64,000 nucleotides of DNA from JASHUC01 sp035606175 (GCA_035606175.1 DATNFW010000016.1:15824-79823); one strand, 5' to 3'; shown: positions 35,210-43,584, counted from the stretch's first letter. Notes: generated from the letters alone by a model not told the origin. Translations and numbers: made by a program.

Positions 35210-36892
35210 GTGTCAACCCACGGGGCGAGCGCGCCGGCGGTGCGCGGGCAGCGCCGCGTCGGCTTTCGATGGACCGTGGCCTCGCTCGCGGCGGCCGCAT
35301 TCGCGGGACTCGCATCGGCGGCAGCGATCGCGCCCGCAGCGGCTGTGCCTGCGGGGGGCAGGCCTGCATACGCATCGATGCCTTCCTGCGCGAACGAGCG
35401 CTCCTGCGTCGATCGCGTGCTCGAGCTCGAGAACGAGCGCCTCGCCCTCATGCCCGCCGTCGCTGCGTGGAAATGGCGGCATCACGCGGCTGTTTCCGAT
35501 CGCGCGCGCGAGCGCGTGGTGATCGCCGAGTCCGCGAAGCTCGCCCAATCTTCGGGTTTGCTCGGCCCACCTATCGAGCGCCTGTTCGCGCTGCAGATCC
35601 GGTTGGCGACCGATGTGGAGACGGCGAGTCAGCATGAGTGGCGGGAGCGCGGCTTCGATTCCTCACAACCCGATCTCGACCTCGCGCGCGACTTGCGGCC
35701 GCAAATCGATCGGCTGACGCACGAGCTCTTGAGTTCCCTGCGGGCCGCGGAGCCTGCGCTTGCGAGCGCCGACTTCGTGCGAGGCTACTCGCCAGATGCC
35801 GATCGGCTGCTGCGGGCATCGGGTTGGACGCCTGCGACTCGGCACGAGCTGCTCGTTGCGCTCGCGGCCGTTCGCCCTGCTGCCGCCGCAGCGCCCGCAA
35901 GGCAGGCCGCCGCGCATTCGACGCGCCTGATCCTGCTCGGCACGAATGGAGGACCTGCGATCAATCAGTCGCGCTCGGAGTCATCCAGTCTCCTGGTCGT
36001 CGATGGCAAGGCCTACCTGGTCGATGCCGGCTCGGGCACCATCCGGCAGATCGTGCAGGCCGGTGAGGGCCCCGAGCGCATTCGCGGGATCTTCATTACT
36101 CATCACCACATCGATCACGACGCCGGCTTGCCATCGGTGCTCGACGAGATCTGGTTCTTGAATGCGTGGGAGCACCTCGAGGCGCCTCCGACACGAATAT
36201 ATGGGCCGCCCGCCACACGGTTCCTGGTGCACGCGGCACTCGAGTATCTGAGTGTCTCGGAACGGATCTTTCGAGCCGGTGTTCCTGCGCTCGCGCCGGC
36301 AGCGGGGATGTTCGAAGCACACGACATCGATCACGACGGCCTCATCCTCGATGACGGGACGGTGCGCGTGACGGCGGCCGAGAACACGCATTTCTATTTC
36401 AAATCGGGAAGCCGCGAGACCGGCCGCGACCGCTCCTACGCGTATCGCTTCGACACACCGGCCGGATCGGTCGTGTTCACGGGCGACACGGGGCCGAGCG
36501 AGGCGGTGACCCGGCTCGCAACTGGTGCGGACGTGCTCGTCAGTGAGATCTGCGCGGTGTGCTCGCCCGCAGGGTTGGCCCCCCCGCAGGCGGGTCGGGG
36601 GCCGGCGCCCCCACCGGCTGGACCGGCACCGCGGGCAGGCCGTCCGCAGCTACCCGCAGACCTCGCCGCGCAGGAGCGCTTTCACCTGCTGCACGAGCAC
36701 GTGACGCCCGACGAGGTCGGCGAAATGGCTGCCCAGGCGCACGTCAAAGTTCTCGTGCTGACGCATCTGGTCCCGGGCACTGCCGCGACCGACATGACGC
36801 GCTTCACGGCGCCCATCGCGAAGCATTTCACGGGCGCAGTGATCCCCGGCAGAGACTTCCTGGAATACGATTTGAACGCACCGAGGGGCTGA
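35210..36892 (+). CDS. secreted chorismate mutase (AroQ-gamma) fused to metallo-beta-lactamase-fold hydrolase
   Basis: A 560-residue protein from a GTG at 35210, six bases after the GMC stop. A signal sequence (about 19-55) precedes Cys60 and Cys66. Residues 66-220 match the secreted gamma-class AroQ chorismate mutases: VLELENERLALMPAVAAWKWRHHAAVSDRARERVV, with Lys88 and Arg100 in active-site positions; IERLFALQIRLATDVETASQHEW, with Gln129; then two further helices. After an Ala-rich joint, residues 238-555 form a metallo-beta-lactamase fold with ITHHHIDHDAG zinc motif (298-304), FTGDTGPSE, and THLVP near the end. A Pro/Gly/Ala low-complexity insert (about 458-480) interrupts the hydrolase part. 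The two domains are normally found in separate proteins. The long upstream open frame is antisense-like sequence inside the GMC gene, so the GTG start is favoured. Confidence 0.85.
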   Translation: MSTHGASAPAVRGQRRVGFRWTVASLAAAAFAGLASAAAIAPAAAVPAGGRPAYASMPSCANERSCVDRVLELENERLALMPAVAAWKWRHHAAVSDRARERVVIAESAKLAQSSGLLGPPIERLFALQIRLATDVETASQHEWRERGFDSSQPDLDLARDLRPQIDRLTHELLSSLRAAEPALASADFVRGYSPDADRLLRASGWTPATRHELLVALAAVRPAAAAAPARQAAAHSTRLILLGTNGGPAINQSRSESSSLLVVDGKAYLVDAGSGTIRQIVQAGEGPERIRGIFITHHHIDHDAGLPSVLDEIWFLNAWEHLEAPPTRIYGPPATRFLVHAALEYLSVSERIFRAGVPALAPAAGMFEAHDIDHDGLILDDGTVRVTAAENTHFYFKSGSRETGRDRSYAYRFDTPAGSVVFTGDTGPSEAVTRLATGADVLVSEICAVCSPAGLAPPQAGRGPAPPPAGPAPRAGRPQLPADLAAQERFHLLHEHVTPDEVGEMAAQAHVKVLVLTHLVPGTAATDMTRFTAPIAKHFTGAVIPGRDFLEYDLNAPRG

Positions 36893-36905
36893 GCGAAGAG
36901 CCTGC

Positions 36906-38426
36906 CTACCCGCCGAGCTCCTCGCCGCTCAACCACCACCCGTGGATGCCCTGTCCGATACGGAAGGGCAGCTTCACACACGCGACGGCCCCATCCTCCA
37001 GGCGGCGCGTATCCGCGACGACCAGGTCCGAGCGCGCATCGAGCAGCCGGTTCGCTATACCGACCAGATAACCGTCGCCCTCGGGCGCGCTCTTCGAGCG
37101 CGGCACGAAGACGCACTCCTGCAGCGTCGAGTCGCTGCCTGCGAAGAACGTGGAGGTGCTGCGCGTCGCGTGATCGAAGCGCGTCCAGCAGTTGACGGGC
37201 TGCGTGAGCACGTGCGCCAGGCGTTCATCGAACGGGCGCGTCGGGTCCATGGTCGGCATGAATCCGAAGCGGTACGGCAGCGTGTGGTAGCGATCGTCCT
37301 GGCGCGGGAGGATCCCGACATCGGGGTAGAGCACCTCCATGTCATATGTATCGACGCTCTTTTTCGACAGATCGACCGTGAGACGCGTGACCCGCCCCTC
37401 GGCCGCACGTGGGTCGTACGGCTCGCCGTTCGCGTTGGGGAAGAAGGGGAACTGATTCTTGAGCGCCATGTCCATGTCGACCCAGATCCGCTCACCCTCC
37501 GAGAAGGCGCCCATCACGTGCGTCGCGCAGCGCTCGGGTCCCCTGAGCCAGCGGATGTCCTTGCCGTCGCCGCCCCGGCGCATGACGCCGAGCCAGGTCG
37601 GCAGCCGTGAGTCCCAGGCGAAATGCACGCCGCCGAGCTTCATTTGACCGACGTTGGTTGCCATCGGCATCACGAGAAATGCGACGTGTCGCTGCGTGAC
37701 GGCGAAGTCGTGGAGCATCCCGACGTAGGGCACCTTGATCCACGCCTCCCAGGTGATCCGGCCGCGGCGATCGATCGAGTACACCGCCACGTCGTCCGTC
37801 GCCTCGCCCGCCGCCTCGTAACCGAAGGCGATCATCTCGCCCGTCTCCGGGTCGAACTTCGGATGCGCCGTGAACGTGCGGCTCGTGAGCTTGCCGCGGA
37901 AATCATGATAGTCGTCGAGCGTGTCGAGAGTTGCGGGATCGAGCAAAACCGGAGGACTGTCTTCCTTCAGCGCGAGGAGCTTGCCGGCATGAAACACGAC
38001 GTGTGTGTTCGCGGTCCCGCGTGAGAGCCCCTTGACCGAAGGATCGTCCGTGTACGGATTGCGATACATCCCGAACAGCGACCGCCGCGCCTCCTCCTGC
38101 GCCTTGAAGCGCTGTGTGCGCACATAGCGGCTCCTGAAGTCCACGTGGCCATTCGCGATGCGGAACATCGAGACGTGCCCCTCGCCATCGAATGGGATGT
38201 TATCGGGGCAGCGCGGCGGATACTGGTAGTCCGGCCCGACCCGATAGAACGCGCCGTTGAGCGCGGCGGGAATCTCGCCCTCGATCTCGCAATCGCGCAA
38301 ATCCACCTCGGCGCGAAACGGTCCGCCGAAGCGCTTGAACATCGGATTGTCGGAGAATCGTACGGGCGTTGACTTGTGCAGTGCGTCTGCCTGTGGAGGC
38401 GAGTAGGGCTTGATGATGACATTCAT
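36906..38426 (-). CDS. carotenoid oxygenase family protein
   Basis: A 506-residue member of the carotenoid/stilbene cleavage dioxygenase family. Recognisable parts are GEIPAALNGAFYRVGPDYQYPPR, DGEGHVSMFRIANGHVDFRSRYVRT, NTHVVFHAGKLLALKEDSPPVLLDPATLDT, FTAHPKFDPETGEMIAFGYEA, MLHDFAVTQRHVAFLVMP and, near the end, DGYLVGIANRLLDARSDLVVADTRRLEDGAVACVKLPFRIGQGIHGWW. The four iron-ligand histidines fall in the FTAHP, LHDF, mid-propeller and final GIHG motifs. Such enzymes cleave apocarotenoid or stilbene double bonds with oxygen. No signal peptide is present. It is convergent with the chorismate mutase fusion (13 bases between stops). Confidence 0.93.
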   Translation of the reverse strand: MNVIIKPYSPPQADALHKSTPVRFSDNPMFKRFGGPFRAEVDLRDCEIEGEIPAALNGAFYRVGPDYQYPPRCPDNIPFDGEGHVSMFRIANGHVDFRSRYVRTQRFKAQEEARRSLFGMYRNPYTDDPSVKGLSRGTANTHVVFHAGKLLALKEDSPPVLLDPATLDTLDDYHDFRGKLTSRTFTAHPKFDPETGEMIAFGYEAAGEATDDVAVYSIDRRGRITWEAWIKVPYVGMLHDFAVTQRHVAFLVMPMATNVGQMKLGGVHFAWDSRLPTWLGVMRRGGDGKDIRWLRGPERCATHVMGAFSEGERIWVDMDMALKNQFPFFPNANGEPYDPRAAEGRVTRLTVDLSKKSVDTYDMEVLYPDVGILPRQDDRYHTLPYRFGFMPTMDPTRPFDERLAHVLTQPVNCWTRFDHATRSTSTFFAGSDSTLQECVFVPRSKSAPEGDGYLVGIANRLLDARSDLVVADTRRLEDGAVACVKLPFRIGQGIHGWWLSGEELGG

Positions 38427-38591
38427 AAGAACAGCTTCGCTCGAGATGTGAGGAGATCGTGAGTCGGTCGGGAGTTATTCTACGCGCGGACGGCGGGCCA
38501 CTCGGCATTGGGCCCGGGCGCTTCGAGGCGCAGTGGGAACAGGGTTTGCTGGGCGTCTGGTGTCGCGGCCAACACTCGCGACGCACGATTC

Positions 38592-38909
38592 ATGGACTCG
38601 CAGCCCTCGAAAGAGAAGCGTATTCCGGATGAGCTCGCGAGATATCTCAATGAGCTCAGGATGCGCGTTCACCGCTACCGCCGTTACGGGCTGCTGCCCG
38701 AAGGACGCGGCACGCTGCGCCTGCGGGCCCGCCGGGGCTCCGGACTGACGTGTCTGGTCTGCGGAGAGCCCGTGCTCGCGAGTGAGCCCGAGATCATCAT
38801 CGAGTGCGAGCCGGACCCCGAGCTGCTGCCCGAGTCGCCGACTTACCGTTTGCATCATCTCTGCCACGTCATCTGGCTCACTGAGAGCCACCCCAAGCGC
38901 CGCCGCTAG
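38592..38909 (+). CDS. Zn-binding mini-protein, paralogue B (CxxC/HxxCH)
   Basis: A 105-residue basic protein starting MDSQPSKEKRIPDELARYLNELR. Residues 48-95 read RRGSGLTCLVCGEPVLASEPEIIIE...YRLHHLCHVIWL, with Cys54, Cys57, His88, Cys91 and His92 as likely metal ligands. It matches the protein encoded at 32.5 kb over this stretch and over the preceding basic helix, but stops soon after it. The frame extends upstream to 38508, but that part overlaps the promoter of the carotenoid oxygenase and has no similarity. Function unknown. Confidence 0.72.
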   Translation: MDSQPSKEKRIPDELARYLNELRMRVHRYRRYGLLPEGRGTLRLRARRGSGLTCLVCGEPVLASEPEIIIECEPDPELLPESPTYRLHHLCHVIWLTESHPKRRR

Positions 38910-38941
38910 TGTCAGGCGCTGGGCCGGGCGCGGCGGGCACA

Positions 38942-39991
38942 TCACTCGGATCCTTCAGCTCCCACGGCAACCCAGGCGAGATCGGCGTTCGAGACGGAGC
39001 CGACCTCGAAGCGGCGCGCGCTCGCGCTCATGCGCGTGAGCGCCTGGGCGAGCGGCATCGGCGGCGGCGCGGCGGCGGCGCCGCGCTTCGCCTTGTGAAA
39101 GCGTACGGGATTGATGCGGGCGACGACGTAGTTGCGCAGGTACGGTGATTTGAAGCCACGTGCCGTGAGCGCCCCAACGATCCGTTTGACCTCGCGGTCG
39201 ATCTCCTCGAGCCGCGCCGCGTGTCCCTCCCGGGACATGAGGCTCTTGGTGAGCGGCTGATCGCTGAAACGATCCACTTTCTTCAGCAAGGGCGCATACG
39301 CGCCGCCTCCGAAGCGGCCGTTCCGCTCGTACGCAATGCCGAGCGTCAGCAGCTCGGGTGCTTCGAGCTCTGCGGCATGTTCGCTCTCGCGCGCCCCGCG
39401 ATCGCGCCTGGCGATCGCGCGCGCCATCCGGATCGATTCGAGACTGCGGTCTTTGAGGTTGTGCGCCTTCTCGGTATTGAGCGCGAGAATGCGGAACGCG
39501 AGCGCCTCGTCGGCCGAGATGAGCGCCGTGATGCGTTCTAGCCCGAGAAACTTCGAGGCGGCGAGCCGGTGCCTGCCGTTCGGCGTCCACCAGCGCTCGT
39601 CCTCGCCGCGAACGACGATCAGCGGATCGAGAAAGACGCCGGTCTCCTCGATCTTGTCGGCGAGGCGGCGCGCATGGGTCGGGGAGAGATCCCGCTGAAA
39701 CGGAGTCGGCGCGACGGCGGCGAGCGGCAGTGAGGCGAGCAGCAGCGGGCGCCCGTCGAGCGGATCGCGATACGAACCGAGGACGATTCCACCGTCGGCG
39801 GCGACAAGCGCCGCGGTCTCGGCGATCGCCGGATCGGCCGGATCGAGCGGTACGTCCGCCGCGGCAGGACCGCGTGATCCGCCGCGCGGCGCGAGCTTGC
39901 CGCGACGCGTGCTCGCGCGAACGGAGCGCTTGGCGCTGCTGCCTCGTACGCGCGGATTCGATTTGCGCTTCAACGCGGCAGCCCCATCCAT
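38942..39991 (-). CDS. ParB N-terminal-domain (ParB/Srx-like) protein
   Basis: A 349-residue protein with a very basic, disordered first 45 residues (KRKSNPRVRGSSAKRSVRASTRRGK). A ParB/Sulfiredoxin-like nucleotide-binding domain follows: LASLPLAAVAPTPFQRDLSPTHARRLADKIEETGVFLDPLIVVRGEDERWWTPNGRHRLAASKFLGLERITALI (about 85-165, GRHR motif). A helical C-terminal half has no recognised family. It lacks the standard ParB helix-turn-helix and dimerisation domains, so it is not the chromosome-partition ParB. Its start overlaps the end of the LytTR regulator gene by 22 bases, placing it in the same operon. Confidence 0.83.
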   Translation of the reverse strand: MDGAAALKRKSNPRVRGSSAKRSVRASTRRGKLAPRGGSRGPAAADVPLDPADPAIAETAALVAADGGIVLGSYRDPLDGRPLLLASLPLAAVAPTPFQRDLSPTHARRLADKIEETGVFLDPLIVVRGEDERWWTPNGRHRLAASKFLGLERITALISADEALAFRILALNTEKAHNLKDRSLESIRMARAIARRDRGARESEHAAELEAPELLTLGIAYERNGRFGGGAYAPLLKKVDRFSDQPLTKSLMSREGHAARLEEIDREVKRIVGALTARGFKSPYLRNYVVARINPVRFHKAKRGAAAAPPPMPLAQALTRMSASARRFEVGSVSNADLAWVAVGAEGSE

Positions 39992-40908
39992 TGCTCGAGG
40001 GGCTCGACGCGGTTGCGGCTCACGGAGAGCCGCGCCCCGTTCTTCAGCTGCACGGCGTAGTCGCCGCCAGGCTCCCGCAGCAGGGTGTCGATGCGATCGA
40101 GCCGCACGATGACGCTCCGGTGGATCCGGAAGAACCGCGCGGGATCGAGCCGCTCCTCGAGGGTCTGCATCCGCTCACGGATGATGTAGGTCTTCTCGCC
40201 GACGTGAATTTCGGCGTAAGGACCGCTCGCGGTGATGTACTCGATCGTCTCGACCGGCACCACTCGCACCTGTCCGCGCATCTCGACGGCGATGCGCTCG
40301 AGATACGGCGACCCGCCGCGATGGCCGCCGGCTGGGGCACGCGGCACTCCGGTCGCCCCCGCGCTCGGTGCGCCTGCGGCCCCGGCCGGTTCGGCGGGCG
40401 TGCCGGACGCGCCGGCTGCCCCGGGTCCGCCCGCCGCGCCGGCCGCCGGCCAGGTGGCGGCTGCCGCCGCGGCGCGCGCCTCGCTTTGCAATAGCGCGCG
40501 GAGCTGTTCGGTGAGCCGGCCGACTTCCTTCAGCTCGATCATGTGGCGCGCGCGGCGGAAAGCCTGCTCGAAGCGCTCGTCGTCGAACGGCTTCACCAGA
40601 TAATCGACTGCGGCGACATTGAAAGCCTGCAGTGCGAAGCGGTCGTAGGCCGTCACGAATATCGTCGGCGGCATGCGCTCGGCGCCCACGTCGCGCACCA
40701 CATCGAATCCCGTGCGGCCGGGCATCTGCACATCGAGGAACACCAGATCGGGCTTGAGCTTCAAGATCGCTTCGACGGCCGCATCTCCGTCCTCGGCCGT
40801 GCCGGCGATCTCGATATGGCTTTCTTTGCGGAGCAGGTCCTCGAGGCGCTGTCTCGCGAGCGCCTCGTCGTCCGCGACGAGCACGCGAAGCGGGTGAGGG
40901 GCCGCCAT
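39970..40908 (-). CDS. LytTR-family response regulator with long Ala/Gly/Pro linker
   Basis: A 312-residue regulator. The receiver (8-125) has DDE at 13-15, acceptor Asp59 in LVFLDVQMPG and the lysine in DYLVKPFDDE. The C-terminal LytTR DNA-binding domain (about 208-305) reads RGQVRVVPVETIEYITASGPYAEIHVGEKTYIIRERMQTLEERLDPARFFRIHRSVIVRLDRI. Between them lies a roughly 65-residue Ala/Gly/Pro-rich linker (about 140-205), much longer than usual for the family. It pairs with the LytS-like kinase whose gene ends 15 bases upstream. Confidence 0.93.
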   Translation of the reverse strand: MAAPHPLRVLVADDEALARQRLEDLLRKESHIEIAGTAEDGDAAVEAILKLKPDLVFLDVQMPGRTGFDVVRDVGAERMPPTIFVTAYDRFALQAFNVAAVDYLVKPFDDERFEQAFRRARHMIELKEVGRLTEQLRALLQSEARAAAAAATWPAAGAAGGPGAAGASGTPAEPAGAAGAPSAGATGVPRAPAGGHRGGSPYLERIAVEMRGQVRVVPVETIEYITASGPYAEIHVGEKTYIIRERMQTLEERLDPARFFRIHRSVIVRLDRIDTLLREPGGDYAVQLKNGARLSVSRNRVEPLEQWMGLPR

Positions 40909-40923
40909 GTCGCGGCAGGCTCC

Positions 40924-42129
40924 CTAAGCTTCGGCTGCGACCGCCGCCGTCCTTAGGTCGGCCGGAGTGTGGTACGGCAGCGAGACTTCAGCGACGAAGC
41001 CGCCGCCCTCGAATTCCCTGAGTGCGAGGCTCTGCTCGGCGCCGTAGAGCTGTGCGAGGCGCGCCCGCGTGTTGCGCAAGCCGACTCCCTCGCTCGCGGG
41101 CAGGCGGCCGTTGGCGAGGCCGGGCCCGTTGTCCTGCACGCTGAGCACCACGCGCTCTCCTTCGCGCCGGGCGCGTATCTCGATGCGCCCCGCACCGACC
41201 ATCTTGCTCACTCCGTGCTTGACGGCGTTCTCGACGAGCGGCTGGAGGATGAGATTCGGGACGAGGGCTGCGCTCGCCTCCGGATCGGCGTGCATGCGCA
41301 CGTGCAGCCGGCCCTGGAAGCGGATCTGCATTACCTCGAGGTAGCGGTCGATGAACGTGAGCTCGCGATTGAGCGGCACTTCGGGCTCGTCGGCCTCATC
41401 GAGGGAGGTGCGCAGCAACTCCGAGAGCCGCGCGATCATGCGGCGCACGCCGCGCGGATCGCGCTCGACCAGCGCCGAGATGGCATTCAGTGTGTTGAAC
41501 AGGAAGTGGGGATTGAGCTGCGTGCGCAGTGCCGTGAGGCGTGCGTCGGCGAGTTGTGCCTGCAGCTGCGCTGCCTGCGCCTTGAGGTTCACCGCTTCCT
41601 CGCGCCTCACGCGGTAGTTGAGGAAGTAATTGCGCGCGTAGCCGGCGAAGAGCACCAGGACGTACACGAAGAAATCGTTCATGAACCACAGCGAGCGCAG
41701 CCGCATCACCGCCGCGATCTGCGGAGTGAGCGTCGTCGGCCAGTGATAGAGCTTGTAGCGCAGCAAGTTGGTCAGCACGTCCATGAAGATGCCGACGGCG
41801 AGGCCGAGCACCAGGATCATGGCGCGCGAGCGCCACCCCGAACGCTCGATCGGATAGAGGCTCGCCAGACGGAAAATCGGCGGTGTCAGCAGCGCCCACA
41901 GATAGGCGATCGCGAAGTCGAGGACGAGCGGCGCGACGAGGACGCGCGGCTTCAGCAGGATCAGCGAGTTCGCCGAGGAGAGTACGGCGATCAGGGTCCA
42001 GAACCCGAAGATGAGCGCGATTTCCGTGCGCGTGAACGGCGCGCGCTCCGGACAGGCCTCGGCGGCACTGGCAGGCGAGCCGAGCCCGACGCTGGAGCGC
42101 AGGAAGACATCTACACCGGTCGCGGCCAT
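40924..42129 (-). CDS. LytS-type sensor histidine kinase (His_kinase family)
   Basis: A 401-residue membrane kinase. The N-terminal 170 residues hold about four membrane spans (LIFGFWTLIAVLSSANSLIL, VLDFAIAYLWALLTPPIF, MILVLGLAVGIFMDVLTNLL, FFVYVLVLFAGYARNYFL) with little periplasmic sequence. A short coiled coil (YRVRREEAVNLKAQAAQLQAQLADARL) leads to LRTQLNPHFLFNTLNAISALV, the phosphoacceptor motif of the LytS/YpdA group (His near 208), and to the ATP-binding LVENAVKHG and NGPGLANG motifs. The signal is unknown. It heads a kinase-LytTR-ParB-like operon. Confidence 0.93.
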   Translation of the reverse strand: MAATGVDVFLRSSVGLGSPASAAEACPERAPFTRTEIALIFGFWTLIAVLSSANSLILLKPRVLVAPLVLDFAIAYLWALLTPPIFRLASLYPIERSGWRSRAMILVLGLAVGIFMDVLTNLLRYKLYHWPTTLTPQIAAVMRLRSLWFMNDFFVYVLVLFAGYARNYFLNYRVRREEAVNLKAQAAQLQAQLADARLTALRTQLNPHFLFNTLNAISALVERDPRGVRRMIARLSELLRTSLDEADEPEVPLNRELTFIDRYLEVMQIRFQGRLHVRMHADPEASAALVPNLILQPLVENAVKHGVSKMVGAGRIEIRARREGERVVLSVQDNGPGLANGRLPASEGVGLRNTRARLAQLYGAEQSLALREFEGGGFVAEVSLPYHTPADLRTAAVAAEA

Positions 42130-42284
42130 AGCTCCCTGGGCGTTCAGCGCTGACGGGGGGACCCGGACACGCAGCTAGCATAGGCGCGCGCAGGCGCCGG
42201 GTGCAAAGGGGCGTTGCGAGGCGCATACGGGGAAGCACGAGTTGCGGGAATCGAGTGTCGAGCGGCCGGCCCGTTGCGGCCCGG

Positions 42285-42965
42285 TCAATCGTCCGTGGGC
42301 ACTGCGGAGGGAGGTTCCCGGGTGGGATCATACGTGCGCTTCACCGTGAGGCTCGGGACGCGACCGTCCTTTCCGAGCTCGATCGTCTCGATGAGCTGCT
42401 TACCGTCCGGCGAGAGCGCGAACGTCTCGGTAGCCCGCGGTCCAACTTGCGGTTTGAGGCTGATCCAGTAGGCACGCCCCTTCCACCCGGAGCGCTGGTC
42501 CGCCACCCCGCCCGGAACCGAGACGACGCTGCGCTCGCCGGGAACGTACGTGTGCGAGCTTTCGGCGTTCGAGATCACGATTTCCCCGGGACGCTGCTCG
42601 ATCCGCAGCCAGTCGCCGTTTGCGAGCAGGCTCCTCTGCAGCGAGAGATCGGGGGCGAATACCATGGGTGGCGGGGCAAGGAGGGCGGCGTCGCTCCCAT
42701 AGTCGCTCATCCCGACGCGGGCGCGGGGGCCTCCGCGAGCCTTGCGCGCATCTTTCATGAGCTCATCGAGTGCTTTGCGGCTGTCCGTGCTGTGCTGCGG
42801 GTCGAGCTTCCACGTACCTGCAATGTCGGTCCCCGCTGGAGGCTCGGTGGCTACGCGGCTCATATCCGCGCAGGCCGAAAGAGCGCCGGCGAAGCACAGC
42901 GCCGCTGCGCACGCCCAAAGCCTCTCCGGCAGATCAACGCTCGGATGGGCTCTGCGCGGCTCCAA
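42285..42965 (-). CDS. lipoprotein of unknown function
   Basis: About 227 residues if started at the TTG at 42965. A hydrophobic signal with lipobox (LWACAAALCFAGALSAC) is followed by ADMSRVATEPPAGTDIAGTWKLDPQHSTDSRKALDELMKDARKARGG and a C-terminal beta-rich half (GDWLRIEQRPGEIVISNAESSHTYVPG, YWISLKPQVGPRATETFALSPDGKQLIETIEL, TVKRTYDP). GTWKLD and the DGKQL strands suggest a small lipocalin-like or META-like barrel, but no family is certain. The start overlaps the end of the DUF4136 gene by 32 bases and has no clear ribosome-binding site, so the N-terminus is unsure. A longer open frame reaches 43106. Confidence 0.65.
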   Translation of the reverse strand: MEPRRAHPSVDLPERLWACAAALCFAGALSACADMSRVATEPPAGTDIAGTWKLDPQHSTDSRKALDELMKDARKARGGPRARVGMSDYGSDAALLAPPPMVFAPDLSLQRSLLANGDWLRIEQRPGEIVISNAESSHTYVPGERSVVSVPGGVADQRSGWKGRAYWISLKPQVGPRATETFALSPDGKQLIETIELGKDGRVPSLTVKRTYDPTREPPSAVPTDD

Positions 42966-43560
42966 GCGGCTGCTTGGGGAATTTGGTGAAAATGCTGGCA
43001 ACCGTCTCGTCGATGGAAGCCTTGGGATGCTCGAGCGCTGCCCGGTTGACCCGGCTGACCGCTGAGGCGCTCCAGATTGCATCCTTGTTCTGCGCTTCGA
43101 TGACATCGATTGTCAGTGTACCCTCTGTGTAGGCCTGGATGTCGTTCCAGCCCCCCACGCCCCACGGGCCTGGCCCGCCCCACCAGCCGGGACCCCAGCC
43201 CCAGCCGTAGCCCCATCCGTACCCGAAGCCGGAGCCCCAGCCCGGTCCCCAATACGGGCCGAGCTCTCCCCGCAGGCGATCGCGCGTCGAGGTATGAAAA
43301 TCGATGAGCAGCTGCGGGTGATCGCTCTTGGTGAAGCCACGGGCCGCCATCTGGCTGTCGACGGCTGCCTCGAGATCGCGGGTCGTGATGCTGCGGTAGT
43401 TGCCGCGGTCCGTTCCGGGATGCTCGACATAGTTATAAGTGGTGTAGCGGCCCAGGTCGAGCTCGGGTGCGGACTGGGTGCGGATCTCCGGCGCCGCGAC
43501 ACAGGCCGCCAGAAGCGCCAGCATCGCGGCGGCGGTTATCGCGTTCCTAAGCGGGATCAT
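42934..43560 (-). CDS. DUF4136 lipoprotein with Gly/Trp/Tyr-rich insert
   Basis: A 208-residue protein from MIPLRNAITAAAMLALLAACVAAP, a lipoprotein signal with lipobox LAAC. DUF4136 follows: LDLGRYTTYNYVEHPGT, ITTRDLEAAVDSQMAARGFTKSDHPQLLIDFH, then YTEGTLTIDVIEAQNKDAIWSASAVSRVN. A 35-residue stretch of almost only Gly, Trp, Tyr and Pro sits in the middle; shorter versions occur in other DUF4136 proteins. Function unknown; probably periplasmic face of the outer membrane. It is encoded 24 bases after the ABC permease gene. Confidence 0.85.
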   Translation of the reverse strand: MIPLRNAITAAAMLALLAACVAAPEIRTQSAPELDLGRYTTYNYVEHPGTDRGNYRSITTRDLEAAVDSQMAARGFTKSDHPQLLIDFHTSTRDRLRGELGPYWGPGWGSGFGYGWGYGWGWGPGWWGGPGPWGVGGWNDIQAYTEGTLTIDVIEAQNKDAIWSASAVSRVNRAALEHPKASIDETVASIFTKFPKQPLGAAQSPSER

Positions 43561-43584
43561 GTGCGCTCCGCATGGCATGAGCTC

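Noticed and set aside
32673..35375. 900-codon open frame on the minus strand
   Set aside because: It runs opposite three well-supported plus-strand genes (mini-protein, subunit 3, GMC) and is low-complexity Arg/Ala/Leu-rich, as expected from GC-rich antisense frames.
38942..39991. Chromosome-partition ParB
   Set aside because: Only the N-terminal ParB/Srx-like domain is present, no partition HTH, no parA neighbour and no parS-like site seen.
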